This document shows, in pieces, positions 14,112 through 29,600 of a stretch of 64,000 bases of DNA. Position 1 is the stretch's first letter; each line of letters begins with the position of its first letter. The position numbers were made by a program, and so were the translations under genes. The DNA lies in NCBI RefSeq assembly GCF_040054535.1, contig NC_090785.1, positions 17,622,501 to 17,686,500 of the forward strand, read 5' to 3'. The notes under the pieces were generated by a model that did no database searches, was not told where the DNA came from, and saw only the letters and a list, made by a program, of their open reading frames with translations. Origin of the DNA: Antennarius striatus (Eukaryota > Chordata > Actinopteri > Lophiiformes > Antennariidae).

Positions 14112-17100
14112 GTAAGATGATAATACAGTCAAATTTAATAACCGGAGTGAAGCTATGACTCTGTTTTGCTCTGAAAACAACCTTCATCATCAACATTTAA
14201 TAGCAAACGAGTGACGATCCGATGTGAATATTAAAGCATAAAGGCAAAAATATTCGTTTCCTGTCGTCGCCTCCTCTTCTAGTGATTTTTTTTTTTTCCC
14301 TTCGAAAACCTCTGATGAGTGAACGTGTTGGTGAGAGGCAATCACATTTTATCAGATCTATCTGAGCAGAAGATGATTCCAGATAAACACCCGGCTTTAT
14401 GGAGGGATCTCTGCCCACACAGGGATCCTAGCCTACGTATTTACATGGACTGTGAGAATGTGTGCTCAGCAGAGGTGAATTCCTGGCACTGCGCTCATAA
14501 CATATGTCTTTAAAATAGTCCCATGTTACATCACAATCCCTCTGCTTGGGAGAGTCACTGACCTCCGAAGCACATCTGATCACATCCAGGCCTGTTTATC
14601 CTCCATCTGTGTATTTTCTCATGAATTGATCTGACCTCAGTGTGCCATCAGTATTGATGGAAACCTTTGTAGACATGCACATCGAAACATCCCATCCATA
14701 ATGTATGCATAATGAACAGTCAGGTGCTTTTGTTACATTTAATGTCTCACTTTTTAAGGAGTTACCGCAAAAGTTCAGCGTCCTGAGCAGGAGGGATCGG
14801 ATGGCTGTCCTGTCTGGCTTAGGACAGAGTGACTCCCGCTTGATGAATCTCTCTACCTCTTAAAATGTGATTTCTCAGTGAAACCTCGTCTCTCTCATTT
14901 GACAGAGCCTATAATTGGACATGTCAGTGGCAATTTAACATGATCCATTTATTTACCAATTCATCGGCGGAGTCATCAATCACCCCTCTGATCCCCTCAG
15001 ACACGCCGCCTTGTCTCTATAGCTCACAGTTTGAGTGTTTGTTTGTGTGAGATAGACAGTGAGGTGGGTGGGGGTGTGCGTGCTGGTGTAGGTTTGTCTG
15101 CCTTTGACCCCCACAGTGTTAGCAGTCAGGGTGTGCTATTTGAGCAGGCGGCAATCATGGTTATTGGCTGACATTTGGAACAGTGCCGAGATGAGCCGCT
15201 GTGAGTCTTGAATAAACACCGGGGAGGCTCCCTGCCCGCCGCTGACCTTTACATGAGCAGGGAGGGTCAGCAGGCCTAATGCTGTGTTATTAAGGGGATA
15301 TTATTTATATCATTTGGAACTGACACCTATTTCCGGTTCTTAAGTTGTAATATTTAATAGAAACACACTGTATGTATGCCTACTATATTTGTTGTGTTTG
15401 CCACTTGTGTCTTTAATCCTGCAGGTACGTCTGGAGTGGCCGACAGACCTGGCCATCAACCCGCTGGACAACTCCCTCTACATCCTGGACAACAACATCG
15501 TCCTGCAGGTAGAGAAACAATTGGTCATAATGTACGAATTTATAAAAATCATGAAATATTTCTCGCAACTTAAAGTTCGTCTCTTGAAACGCAGACGCTA
15601 ACTTTGTGAAAAATGTTTTCTAATACTAAGAAGGCAGAGAGTCAGACTGCTATAGCCCTACCTTGCTCTTCGAACGTCGTTCGTAAAGTTCCACCATTCC
15701 AACACTAAAAACACCAATCAGAGCACGGGGATAAAATAAAACAAAAATCCTCTGAATAAATTTTGCTCCTTCATTTGTTCTAAAATACATTTATTTGAAC
15801 AATTGTCCCATCCTGCACCTGTAATGCTATTACTGTGCATTAAAATCTACATCGGCTGTCAGAAACTGAAGTCTTCTAGTCTTCTAGACTCCAATGTGTT
15901 TCAGGTAAAGGTGCAGTATGTTGTAAATCCTTATTAAATGGCTTTAATTTCACTTTTGATGGATAATCAATATTAATTTTACACAAACTAAACTCAATTC
16001 TTGAGGGATGTATGCTTTCATAGGATGAGTTAAGGAAATGCATTTTTCTTTTTCCACAATGCAAATTAGTCAGCAATCAAATAACAGAATATCGTTTTAC
16101 AATGAGTGATTGAAATGGGCTCTTAAAACCATCATCCCTGTGAACCATCATTCCCCTATTTTCTCTGTTTAAAAAAGCGCAGTTTTACGATGCATTTAGA
16201 ATAAATGACGCTGCTAAAGTAACAAACTTTATAAAAGTCCACTTTTCAATACATCACATGCTATCAAGAATCATTCCAAAGTTGTTCTTCAGAAAAGGTA
16301 ACTCAGGTTGTGCTTATAACTCAGACACTTTAATCTTAATGAGTTTATCTTGTAGAAACATTCATGCATTATTCAATACGTGAGGCAGGTTTGGGGTATT
16401 TTGATGTTCGAAACATTGGATCAACAAATATCCATTTTCCATAAATTATTAATGGCAGCTGTTTATTTACTTCTTCTGTTGCTTCTTCGTAATTTAAATC
16501 AATGCTGATTTTTTTTTTTTTTCTTACCTAAATCAGGTATCAGAGACTCTCCAGGTCCGTATCGTGGCCGGCCGTCCCATTCACTGTCAGGTCCCAGGTA
16601 TTGACCACCACCTGGTGAGATGGGCGGCGGTGCGTGCCACACTGGAGGCCGCCAAGGCCATCACCCTGTCCCACCAGGGGATTCTGTTCATCGCTGAGAC
16701 CGACGAGAGACGCATCAATCGCATCCAACAGGTAACTCTGATCTGATTTTAAGATGCTCTGATTGGTCCGTTATGGACTTAGTGTCAATGAGATAACAGT
16801 ATTATCCTGTGAAATTTGGGGAAAAGATTCTCAGTATTCCCCGTCTCATGCCCGAAGCCAGCTGGGATAGGCTCCAGCTCCCAGCGACCCGCCGCAGCGG
16901 ATGAAGCGGTTGAAAATGGATGAATGAATGATTCTGGGGTGAAATTGGCGTACATTTGATCACATGATGCTGCTCATGTGGTCACACTTTTTGCATTCAG
17001 AGTGTAAATGTTTGCAGGTTCTGCACAAACGTGTTCAGAATCTCTCTCTTGCTCTTGGACGCAGAAGACTCTGGAACTTAACTAGTGAACTAAGTGGATT

Positions 17101-17257
17101 CAGTCCGTGGTCTATCTGGAGGCAGACAGGAGTGTAAAACCTATTTCAAATTTAAGATATTTTATTAATCCCCTGTGGGGAAATTCTTTTTACACTCAAT
17201 ATAGAAAAACACACATGCAGGCCAGAGCTTGCACTCACACACACACACACACACACA

Positions 17258-17325
<68 letters not shown>

Positions 17326-19318
17326 CACACCCACACACACAGGAGATGGTGCAGTGACGGGCAGCCACGTAGCGGCGCCCTGTAAGCAGTTGTGGGGTTC
17401 GATGCCTTGTCCAAAGACACGTCGGCAGTGCTCTGAAGGTGAACTGACACCCCTCCGGCTTCAGTTTTACACTCCATACCTTCATCCAAGCTGGACATGA
17501 ACTGGTTACCATCCGGTCCTTGAGGATTGAGCTACTGACCCCCCACATGATTACAAATTTCACACATACTTTCATGTTTGCCATTTCGCTGCTTGTATTT
17601 CTGCTGCATCTCATAGTCGTACACAGAAGCAAAAACATCATTTACTCGCTCAGAGCTTGGTGCACGTGCTCTCAGTAGTTCACCTCTGAAAATGAATGAA
17701 GTTGTCTCATGAAGCTGAGTTGTAAAATAAAAGAAATGATGTATTGCAGAGTTTCTCAGTAGTTCTGACAGGCTGATCCAGATTCATTGTGATGTCAGGA
17801 AAAATAAATTAAATGCAGAAAACTGTTGATCTGTACTGTGAACAGGTACAGACTGGTACAAACTGACAACAGATACATGAAATATACAAAAACCTTCTGC
17901 ATTGTATTTGAAACTGCTGATTGCAGCTGCATCCTCCACTCTTATGTGTCCTATTAAATGTAAATGTGCCTTCAGCACAATAATATTGTTGTGCTGTTGT
18001 CGAGCCGCTCTCATGGCTCACACATCTGTCGGTCTCACGCATCCGTAACATTTAGAAGTACCATTATGCCACACATGCAAAACCAATATGTGCTGAATTT
18101 TAATTTTAATCTCGCAAAGGTGGAATAGATATTTCGTTTGTGTGGTATTGGTACTTAAACCTGCATTAAAATGAAATTAATTTCATCCCAAATCACCTCT
18201 GTAGAGATCGTGTTTGCTTTCAATTAAGTTTTAAGAAGTCTTAAGGTTTTGCAGCACAGTCACACACAATTAAAATCAAATCCATGTGTGTAAAGAAATA
18301 GTTTGTTATTATATTTCATGAGCATTTCATGAGCATTTATTTCATGAACCTGTTTTGTCACCACTTCTGCAAAGCAGGTTCATGCTGCTGTTCTCACTCC
18401 TCCATTCCGTCACAATCAAAACTGATCAGAACAATTAATCAGATGTCCCTGTTTCTGAATGACGTTAATCTTTTCCTGGGATGAGTTCAAGAAATTATGT
18501 TATTCCAACATCATGAAAAAGCGCTAAACCACCAGAGCTTTTCCTAGCGTTAATTTTGTAGCTTGAGATACCTGACAAACACAGAGCGAATTCATTCAAG
18601 TCAATCAGAAATTTTTATATACTAGCAAGTTATTTCTTGTTTGTACGGGTGCCCATAAATATGAGTTAAAATGTTTTTATCTGTGCAATAAAGTCATTCA
18701 TTCATTTTTCGGGTCGCTTTTTTTTTCTTTTTTTTTTAAACTTTCGTGGGTCACAGGGGTTGCTTGGAGCCCATCCGAGCTGACTTATGGGCATGAGGCG
18801 GGGAGATGTTGTGGACACGATGCCAGCGCATCGCGGATGTGCAAAAAAGTTGTTGAAATAAATCGTTCTGTTGTCAAAAAGCCGTTCGTTATAGCTTTAT
18901 TTGAGATTAGTGATTTAAAAAAAAAAGCATCTTAAAATCATCACCCCTTAATTCAGACTCTGTGTTTTATTAAAAGAAGGCATCGGAGATATCCACTGAG
19001 GTTGTTCGTTCGAAGTACTGATAAACATAAATATAAATGCATAGTATTTGGTGTCAGTAATTTGTATTTGCAGCTCAGGTGTTTGTGAATGCCATATTTA
19101 TCTGGCTGGTGCTGGAGATTAGATGCAACAAAGGATGTTGTGGAACATTATCTCCTCTTGAACAATAATCTCCTGCTTCCTGTATCCGCATGTGACTTTT
19201 CTGAATGCTCGGCAGGTGTCGACCAATGGGGAGATATCTGTTATCTCTGGAGCCCCCACGGACTGTGACTGTAAAATAGACCCCAACTGTGACTGCTTCT
19301 CTGGTGGGTCATCTGGTG

Positions 19319-19384
<66 letters not shown>

Positions 19385-22300
19385 GGCACACTTTGTGAGA
19401 GTAGGATTAGGCAATGTTAGAGTATTAGATTATGTCTAAAAGGATTACTGTACTGACAAACATCCTCCAACTGCACTTAAAAATGATTTGAGATCGCATC
19501 ACACTCGCCCTGGCTCAGAAGGAAGTAAAGAGGAATGCAGGAACATTTTAGAAGCTTTGACACAACTTTAATCAATTGAAATAGTGTGTCTTCATATTGA
19601 CTGATTAGATCTGGCTGCCTGTGCGTTCCTCCTGGCCAGTGATTTTATTAGCAGACTTTGAGAAGAACGTTGTCTCTACTCTATCTCCTCCACTGCTTCT
19701 TATCTTCTTAAATGTGTCTGAATGATTTCATTGAGATAGAACTTTAATATCTAAAGTATTTAAAGACTTTTTCAAGTCTATATGTTAGTACGAAACATAT
19801 AAACTGTCAGGATATATGAAATGTTCATTTTTAATGCCCTAATGGAAACGTGGATGTATAAAGCATGTGTGTGTCTTTTTCTGGATGTATTTATATTTTT
19901 CAAACACTTCCAGCTAAGTTTCAGTGAGAATACATTTAGAGAAGAATCTTCTGCATCAAACTGAAATAACAGGGAAAAGAAAAATGTCTTGTGGTCTGAA
20001 TACATTGGTGTATCATGGAAGGGCACCTGAAATGTAATAAAGGGAAGAAGGAGAGGGCCAAACAAATAAGCAGATGTTCCTTTGACAGTTAGGCCATGCT
20101 TTCATTGTAAGTGTCAGAGGATGTGATTTTATCATTTAATTCTGCTCATAAAAATCAGTCGCTTTCCCATTCAAAATGGAAGGAAGTGCCTCTCCCATGC
20201 CACGAGCCAATGGGCTGTAACCATCCCTATTTCTTGGGTTGTACTTTGCATATTTTCAATCATGTCTTGCTGTTAACAGATGATTACTCTCTTCAGAGGC
20301 TTTCCGTTCCCATCCCTTCTCTGTCGACACCCTCGCAGTGTCTTTTGAATGTGCACACACAAACTGTATGCGAACACGCTTTTCTACTGCAAACAGACAT
20401 GAAAACACATACGCAGAAACACACACATACACATGATGTGCTGTCAGGAGATAAACTGCCACCCTGCTTCCTGCTAGACCCATCACAGGCCCCTGGCCCA
20501 CTGCTGACAGCATCTAAAGGGCTTCAACCAGCTGTTATCCTGCTGTGCAACTAAAGACATGTGAATGCATTCAGTCATTCACTATCACCGTATGATAAGG
20601 GCGAGGTCACTATCAAGGTTGTACTATCAAATCCTCTGGAAGGCTACGGTATCCTATCAAATCCTAGACCTGAGCTGAACTGATAAGTGCTTAAGATGCA
20701 CCATGCAATCTTCATATTAGAGGGTGTGAACAGTTGTGTGTCCTCTTTCTCAAGGAAAAAAATCAGTTTGTTTTTAACTAAAAATGCCACGCTTGTGCCT
20801 TTTTTTTTCTTCTTGGCGTTCACATTGAAATCACGTATTCTTGATTGTTTCATTAGGAGACGGAGGCTACGCCCGTGATGCGCGTCTGAAAGCTCCCTCT
20901 TCTCTGGCGGTGGCTCCTAATGGAACGCTCTATATTGCTGATTTGGGTAACATCCGAATCAGAGCTGTCAGTCCCAACCAGCCTCAGCCCAGCCCAGCTG
21001 GACTGGTGGAGATCAGCTCCCCGCTGGACCAGGAGCTCTATGTCTTCAGCCAGGTACGGGGCCTGAGCCTGGTGTGTGCAACACATGCGTTTGTATCTGA
21101 AATGATCCATATAAATACGTTAATCAGATTCCACAAGGACATAAACTTACTTAATGTCAGCTGAGGATGCAGTCCTTGAATCATCATTGCTGCTGAAATA
21201 CACGTCTGACTCGGCTTAGGTTGTTTCGACTTCAGTTGTTTTCGATTATATGTCGGTTTTAAAAGTAAATACACAAAAAGATAAAAATCTTTAACGTCAT
21301 TTTACTGAACTTAATGTCTGTCCGCCACAAATATTGGAATCATAAAATCACTAGAAAACTATAAACACACATAATATCATGATACTGTACAAAAAGTAAG
21401 AATAAAAACATATATCATACTAAAGTACGTATGTATAATTCAAATATTTACCGTTCTGTGTCACTCATGACACGATTGTTTTGAGTTGTGACAAGTTTAT
21501 ACACCGTTTTAGTCTGTTTATCTTTCATTCTCTCTCACACACGCGTTCATTTATGACTTAAATTGATTTTTTTACATTTGTAAAATAATCATTTGATTTT
21601 ATAACTTTAAAGAAGGCTTTTATTTTATCATTCATTCATAATTAATTCATCCGTGATCAACAAACATCACCAAATTGTAATCTTATATGTAGATTTTTTT
21701 GTACTACAGTATATTAAAAAATAAATGTATTTGTTTGTAAGCTTAAAATAGATTCATATTAACCAATTTTTTTTTTGGAAAATTCATTCATAAAAAAAAA
21801 GCACAGTGCAGAACTGGGAATGGTTATTTTGTGTTTAGCCTGGAGACGAGTTAATTCGACTTATGTCGCTTCTCGTCTTCTTCCTCTTTACCTTTCGACT
21901 TTTCCCTTCGGAGGTCGCCACAGCGAATCAGTTGCCTCCATCTAACCCTGTCCTCTGCATCCTCTTCTCTCACATAAAGAGGTTTACCTGTATATGTTTT
22001 TTTTTTTTTTTGGTGCACATCTCAGACTTAACTCACTCAAAAACTTTCATAGTGTTCACTAAAGTTTATGCTATTAAAGCTGTTCAACCACAAATTAATA
22101 CAAAATATTGCCACTGTATTAGTTTTACTAAATTGTACTCATGTTATCCTTAAACTCACAGATTCTTTTTCAACATTCTACATTACAAGGAAGAAAAGTG
22201 ATTTTGTAATACACTAATAGCATTAACAACATTAACTGCTAATATTCGTTTTCATCCCGTGAAATACTTGCATCTCCAAAAGTATTGATTTTGAATGTAT

Positions 22301-23622
22301 TTTACATACAGACATATGAAGTGTTTCCTTTTATATGTTGAGAAAATTATCTTTGCTCATAAGAGAAGTGAAACAGCAACACCACGAACACGTTACTGAT
22401 GTGTAGCTTTAATCCTTAAACATGATAATGAAACACTGACTGCTTTATGAACAGTCACTGACTGTTAATAAACACACTCTTAAACAGACTTATGTTTTGC
22501 TTGCACGTGTGGGTGTGTGTGGGTGTAATTTTCAAGTATTTTCAGCAGTATTTTAGTTTGTAATGATGTACTGTACTTTCAAGTCTAGTATTAATACTTC
22601 ATAAATAGAGGATCTGAATAGTTCTACTAAGTTTTTATGTCTAACATCGACTGCTAGTGATTGAAACCACGTGGACCCCTGTCACACGTGGCCTTTCTGG
22701 ACCCATAGAGACAGGACGTTGTAAAGTGACAATCTCATATGTATCCGGATGTTTTTGAAAGTGTCACTAGAAAAGATGTTCAAAATTTTAATTTTGCAAA
22801 ACAGTGGATCCTATCTTTAATCTGAAGCAGTTGATACTAAGAACGATGGACAATTTAACTTATTTATGAGGTTATAATAGAGGTCCAGTTGGCACATCTT
22901 CCCGACAGCCCTAACCGTACCTCCAAACACTTCTCTCTTCTACTTACGACAGAACGGCTCCCACATGTACACCAAACACCTGATCACCGGCCACTACCTG
23001 TACAACTTCTCCTACGGTACGGACGGCCAGCTGTCTGGGCTGTCGTGTCGTGACGGCCGTGGGCTCCAGGTGAGGAGGGACGCTCACGGAGTGCCTCTCT
23101 GGCTGGCGTTACCTGGTGGGCAGGTGTACTGGCTGTCTCTTAGCAACAGCAGAACACTGAGAAAGGTGTCGGCCCAAGGCCACGACATCGCCCACATCAC
23201 ATACCATGGCAACACTGGTCTCCTAGCAACCAAGAGTGATGAAAACAGTTGGACCACTGTGTATGAGTGAGTCTACACTTTGCGCTCCTTTACATCTTTA
23301 TGTTGAGTCTGCAGTCTTTTTTTTTTTTTTTTTTTCTCTGTCATTTTCTGTTTTTTCTTGATTTTCTTTTTTTTTTTTTTTTTCTCATTTCATTGCCTGA
23401 CTTTAAATGGACTGTATGTATGGACAGGGTATTAATGTGGCACAGAGTTGAAGCTGGGGTGTGAAATGTGACTGCCATCTGGTGGTAACAAGGGCATCAG
23501 TGGAGGAAGCAGAAATGCTTTCCCTTTGGGCTTCCCTTTGCTGTTTGTGACCGATTGAAGGATGTCTCTGCAACTTTTTATTAAACAAATTTGGTATCAT
23601 ATATAGAGCACACACACACACG

Positions 23623-23676
<54 letters not shown>

Positions 23677-26600
23677 CACATCAGTCTGAATTATTCACCA
23701 CTGCTGACCTGGCCTCTGTCTCAAATTCCACAGCTGGATAATTACACATATAAATCATAGCTGACACTTTGTGCCAGTGTTTGTGTATGGGATGGGAAAA
23801 CGGAGTGACAGTGACGATGAATATGTGTGAGTGTGTGCTTATGTGCGCCTTTGGCTGTGCTCATTCATCCATGGGCGTGATTGGTGTGTTTGTGTTTGTA
23901 CGCAACTGTCTTTTGCATTCATTATCCAAAGGTACAGCATCGAGGGCCGTGTGACCAACATCACCCTCCCCACCGGTGAGGTGAGCGGTTTCCATGGCAA
24001 CCTGGAGCGCTGGTCTCGAGTTGAGGTTGAGGCATCCAACCGTGAGAACTTTGTCACCAGCACCAACCTGTCAGCCAGTGACACCATATACATGTTCAGA
24101 CAAGGTATGGCGTCACGGCTCATTGAGTGTGTGTTTTTATTCCTCATAGATAAGAAGATTTGTAAACTGTAGGAAGATGGAAGAGTTTACCAAGAGGCAA
24201 AGTGTGGGGGCACAGATGTAATGTCCCCGCATATTCATTTGGTGACAGGCAGGAAAGATTATATTCTCACCACAATGCATCTTCCCCCATCTGGTTTACC
24301 ACAAGCGTTCCTTAAGGCTGGTCATGAGAACACCCTGCAGAACTAAAATACAGTCAACAATCTACAAATGTACTGAATACCGAAGCCTGACTGTAAGATT
24401 ATAGAGATGTTTAAACATTTATGGCCAGCAAACTGCGATAATGTGAATGTTATTCTGGTGGGGTCAGACACACTGACCCGTGCTTCTTCTTCTTCTTCAT
24501 CAGTTATTCTACATGTGAGCACCAGGGGTCTGTGACTTTGAACAGTATTTATACATTTCTTTTAATAATTCACACATGGATTTAGTATGAACTCTTTGTA
24601 TAACAGGATTAGTGGTAGCATTAAATACGGTCCGTTTTATTTATGATAAAAGAGGCAGATCTGATAGATTGGTGAAATGTCGTAATGACCACAGGATGAA
24701 AAAAAAAAAAAAAGTGGAAAAAGGAGAGCAGTGATGAGAGGAGGTGATGGTGGAGGAGGCGCTCATGGGAGCAGTTTCGTCTCATGTCATCCCTTTAATT
24801 GCTCTCTAGCAGTTGTAACAATGACAGGACTGCAGGGAGAAGAAAGCTGCTGCAACACACAAATACACTCACACACACACACACACACACAGACACACAC
24901 ACACAGACACACACACACAGTATGATAGAGAAGCTGGGGACAAATTGATATGACCCTGTGTATGAGGGAGCCCCTCTTTTTACTTCCACTATCCAATGTG
25001 CTTTCCTGTCTCTGAGGCAACAATAACCATATAAACAGAAAGCGGTTTTATAGCGGTGGAGGTTACTATCCAGTTTATTAGCTGCGTTAGGTTTGACAGT
25101 TAAAATAATACTTAAATAAACCTTTCACTCAGAAAAGTGAAATAAATGGAGTAAAGATAATTGTTTCCTGTAGCAGATGACGTGATAATTAGTTTGTCAG
25201 AAAGCCTCCGTTGCTTCAACTCTTCAGGGAGATTGTGAGTGAAGGGCGTCTGTCCTGAGCATCAGAAGGTCCTGACGCTGGTGGTGGTGGCGGTGGCTAA
25301 ACACTCTGCTGAGACTGTTGAAGCTCATTAAATGTTTAAGGTGGTGAATCTGCAGAGGCGACGGCAATTACGTTTAATATTTGTCTTAGTAACTGTGAAG
25401 GTATGAGACAAAGTGATGATGGTACGTGCAAAGTCTGGATAAATCCTTAGAAAAAAAAATTAAACACCAGTTTCTGAGAAAGACTTTGCGCTGTGTGACA
25501 AAAAAAAAAAAAAAATTCCATGGCCAAACACCCCTCCCCACCGGTGCCTCTCCTTTTCTTTTCCACTCTCGTTTTCACCTTCCTCTTTCTTTCACCAAAT
25601 TACAGTTTTCTAAGGATCTAATAACGGATAAAGCCTCGGTGCTAATGTTTCAGAGAGCATTTAAAAGCATTCAGCGGAGAAAACTTAGACATATATTCAT
25701 TGTATTCATGTTCTGCTGCTGTGTCTCATTGATTTTTCTCAAGACGGCTTTTAGGGAGACGTTGACGGATGTTTTTCACACTTTTTTAAAAAAAATTTTT
25801 ATGTGTTGCAGAATAACTACATCCTTATAGCGCATTTGTGACTTTGTGTGACTGTCTGTATGTGTCTGCCCCCCCCCCCATCCCCAACCCCATCCCTCCC
25901 TCAAAGACCACGCTCAAAGTTCTTACAGAGTCAGCGCCGACGGCTCCTTCCTCGTGTCCCTGGCCAGTGGGATGGAGCTGTCGCTCAGCACCGAGCCCCT
26001 GCTTCTCGGAGGTGTCGGGGGCGGAGTCAGCCCCACGGCGAGTCGCTGTAACATCAGTCTGCCTGGAGACCACACCCCCAGCTTGATAGAGTGGCGGCAG
26101 AGGAAGGAGCAGAGCAAAACTAACTACAGCACTTATGAACGCAGGCTCAGGGTAAAACACCAAATCATCCACTTTTTTTTTTCCTTCAGCTGTCACTGAA
26201 AATCCGATCCCTAAATTCGGTGCGAAGCAGAGATAGCCTCCATGATTAACTTTTGACACACTGTGGAAACCTGAAAGCATGTCATTGAAATAGAAATACT
26301 AGGACCTTGCGTGGATATTAAAATAACATCACTTTATGGGCATCTTATCTGTTAACCACATGCATTCTCACTTCCTTCCATAAAAAAATATCACTTGTGG
26401 GTGTTCACCATTCAGCGCAGCTGACATTTGTTTAGCACGATAGAGTTGGTACATTTTCGTGTTCCACAGATGTTTTGACTGATTTCTAACGTCAGTGGAA
26501 GCAAAGTGGTCGAATGACTGTCAGACCATAAGATGTACTTTCCAAAATATGTGGCTACCGATAACAGCGCCTCTTCTTTTTCCTCGATGCAGATGGTACA

Positions 26601-29600
26601 CCACACGAGCAGACAACATCATCGACTGGAAAATATCAGTTTATCTGACCTGCGCAAATTAATTATCCCCAGGACTCCAATCTTTTCTCATTTACGAGCC
26701 GTTTTATTATTGTTACGCGAGTCTGTTTTTGTTCTAAATATTAAAAATCAATTTAACTAATCTAATGCTTGTGTCACACACACACACGCCATTTAATTTG
26801 GTAAGCTGATTTCTAATTCGTAATGACCGTGATGCAAACATTATTTTCTCCCTTGTCTTTGCAGGCTCATAACAGGAACCTGCTCTCCATAGACTTTGAT
26901 CAGAACACAAGAGTAGGGAAGATCTACGACGACCACAGGAAGTTCACCCTCCACATCCAGTATGACTCACTGGGCAGGCCCGTGGTTTGGTCCCCGAGTA
27001 GCAAATACACTGAAGTAAACATCAGCTATTCTGGCGGAGGACTGCTGTCAGCCATCTACCGAGGAGAATGGTCTGAACGACTGGAGTACGACAACGATAA
27101 GGTGGTTTCCAGGGCCTGGGTCAACGGCAAGATCTGGAGCTACACCTACGCAGACAGAGTAAGCATGGAGAGCGTGATGCTGGGGACGGGCATGTGACGG
27201 TTTTTAACACTGTTCTGTGCCTTCACACCTCCTTGTTTGTGTTGTTCCTATCACAAATTGCACACATCTGCTCTTCCTTTGTTTGCAGCTTCAAGGTCAC
27301 TGCAGTTAACTGAAACCAAATCCACCGCTGAAAGTACGACAAGTGCTTCCATTAAGCGAGATGAATATAACAAATTGAAAACAGCTTTAAAACATTTACG
27401 GCGCCACCCCCGGTGTCACCGCCCATGTTTTAACGTGTTTTCCTTCCGAGGCTAACGTTGATTTCCATTCATTTTATTTATGTCACGCTTCTCATAAATG
27501 GCAGATGGAACCCAAAAGCACAACAGGAGAGGAGGTAGATGCATTTCAGTCCAAACAGGCAACCAAATCCAACAAGGGGGCAGGCAACAGGCAGAGTCAC
27601 AACAAGGCATTCAAGCAGGAAATGGGAATACTGAAAAGTAAAAGATGAACGCTAACAATTTGACAGGGAGCTGGGGGCTGAGCAGAGTATATATAGATGG
27701 AGACTGATTGGGAAAGGCAATGCAGGTGACAGGAAACACAGGAGAGGAGCTGGATTGAGTGCAAGGAGGTGGAGAAGGTTCTGAAATGACAGGAGAAACA
27801 CTCAAAACAAATCCTTTTTTTTTAAAAAAGCTAACACAAGTATTGGCAGAATTCATGACAATTTGACTATGTAAATCCATTTACACAAAGACTAATAAGC
27901 TTATTTCACAAATTCAATTATTGAGCAGACTGAGATTAATCTTAACCCAAAGCTATACGCCTTCACAACAGTACCGCAGCTTTGAGAGCCGTAAAACCTG
28001 AGGAGATGTTCATGATGATGGTAAAAAGAAAAGAAACCAGAGATTTCCCACAAGAGGAGTTCATAGCAAACACCTGCCATGCTTTAAAAGACTTTAAAAT
28101 GAGGCGAAGCTGATGTATTATTAAAAACAGGACAAGTACTTTCTTTGTGACAAAGCTGAAGTCTACCAGGAGTAATCATTTCAGCCCTTGAAATTAATTG
28201 AAATGGTTAATGGAATGATATTCATCCTGAATTAAATTCGACGTCAGCTTTTGGTATAGAACAAAATTGGAGTGCAAATGAGCTTACGTTACAGTCTCAT
28301 CTAAGTTGATAATAGCTGCATGTATTATTAATGCATTAATAGGTTACCTCACAGTTAATACAGAAAATTATTTGAGACAATAATTGTGAGTTTAAACAAT
28401 TGAAGGCACACATTGTGAAGCATGTCTATGCAAACAGCATTGCTGCTTTCATAGAACTTTTTTTTTTTTAATGCATAAATTCCAAGTCTTTCTGAAATAA
28501 AAGGAATCCAAGATAAATCCAAGGTTTGTCTGCAGTGCAGACATTTAGTTAGTGAAGTGATTTGGCTTTTTTCATAGATAGAGAAAGAAAATGCACAAGA
28601 TAGCAGCGTTGTGTAATTCTGCTGTACGTGTGTCTCTTATCCTCTAGTCCATCATGCTGCTTCTGCACAGCCAGCGGCGTTACGTCTTTGAATATGACCA
28701 AACGGACCGTCTGGTTGGCGTGACGATGCCGAGCATGGTGAAACACACCCTGCAGTCGCTGCTGTCCATTGGCTACTACAGGAACATCTACAGCCCCCCA
28801 GACAGCCAGTCCTCCTTCATGCAGGACTTTGCCCTCGATGGGCGGCTGTTGAGGACTCAGTATCTGGGAACCGGACGTAGTGTCATCTACAGGTACGACA
28901 CCGGGGCACAGGAATATTACAGCTATTACTGCCCCCATCTGACTTCCATGAGGTATCACGCATCTTTACACTACAATTAGCCGCATAAAAACACAGCACT
29001 GATTGGCTTGATGAAGATGATGTCATTAAAGGCTAATCTCAGAAATTGAATAGCCTTATCGCAGGTCTACGCCGAGCAGACACACACAGAAACACGTGCA
29101 CACACACATACCACCCTTAAAAATGACACTGATTGGACTAATGCGACGCCTGATTAAAGGTCACATTTTTACCATCATACTATGTCAGACACCACTGATC
29201 TTATTCAGATGAACGTTGAAGGACTGATGTAGGCAGTGGTCTGGCATTTAACATTTTTAACACTTATTGGCTCGGTGGGGCAGTACAGTAAAATAAATGG
29301 TCCCATTTTCACTATTTGAAAGGCCATATCTGCCACAGCAGCCAGTCTGATTTTGAATAAATGTTGAAGGATGATGCAACTTGTTCCTTAATAGCCAAAG
29401 GGTTCTTTGTATTATTCATAAGGCACGGAATGTTTATATTCAAATCCATATATGTGACTATACTTGTGTTATTTTTCCGGAAATATTTTGACACAATTCT
29501 GACACAATTCACTTATTTATCATGTGTTTTATAAATTGTTCTTTTCTTTAATTTACCCCTTTTTTTCCAGGTACACATCAGCCGCCCGGCTCTCAGAGGT

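Noticed and set aside
17490-17545. A tRNA gene on the minus strand
   Set aside because: The A-box-like part is recognisable, but the B-box is degenerate and no cloverleaf or acceptor stem closes; it is the head of a SINE.
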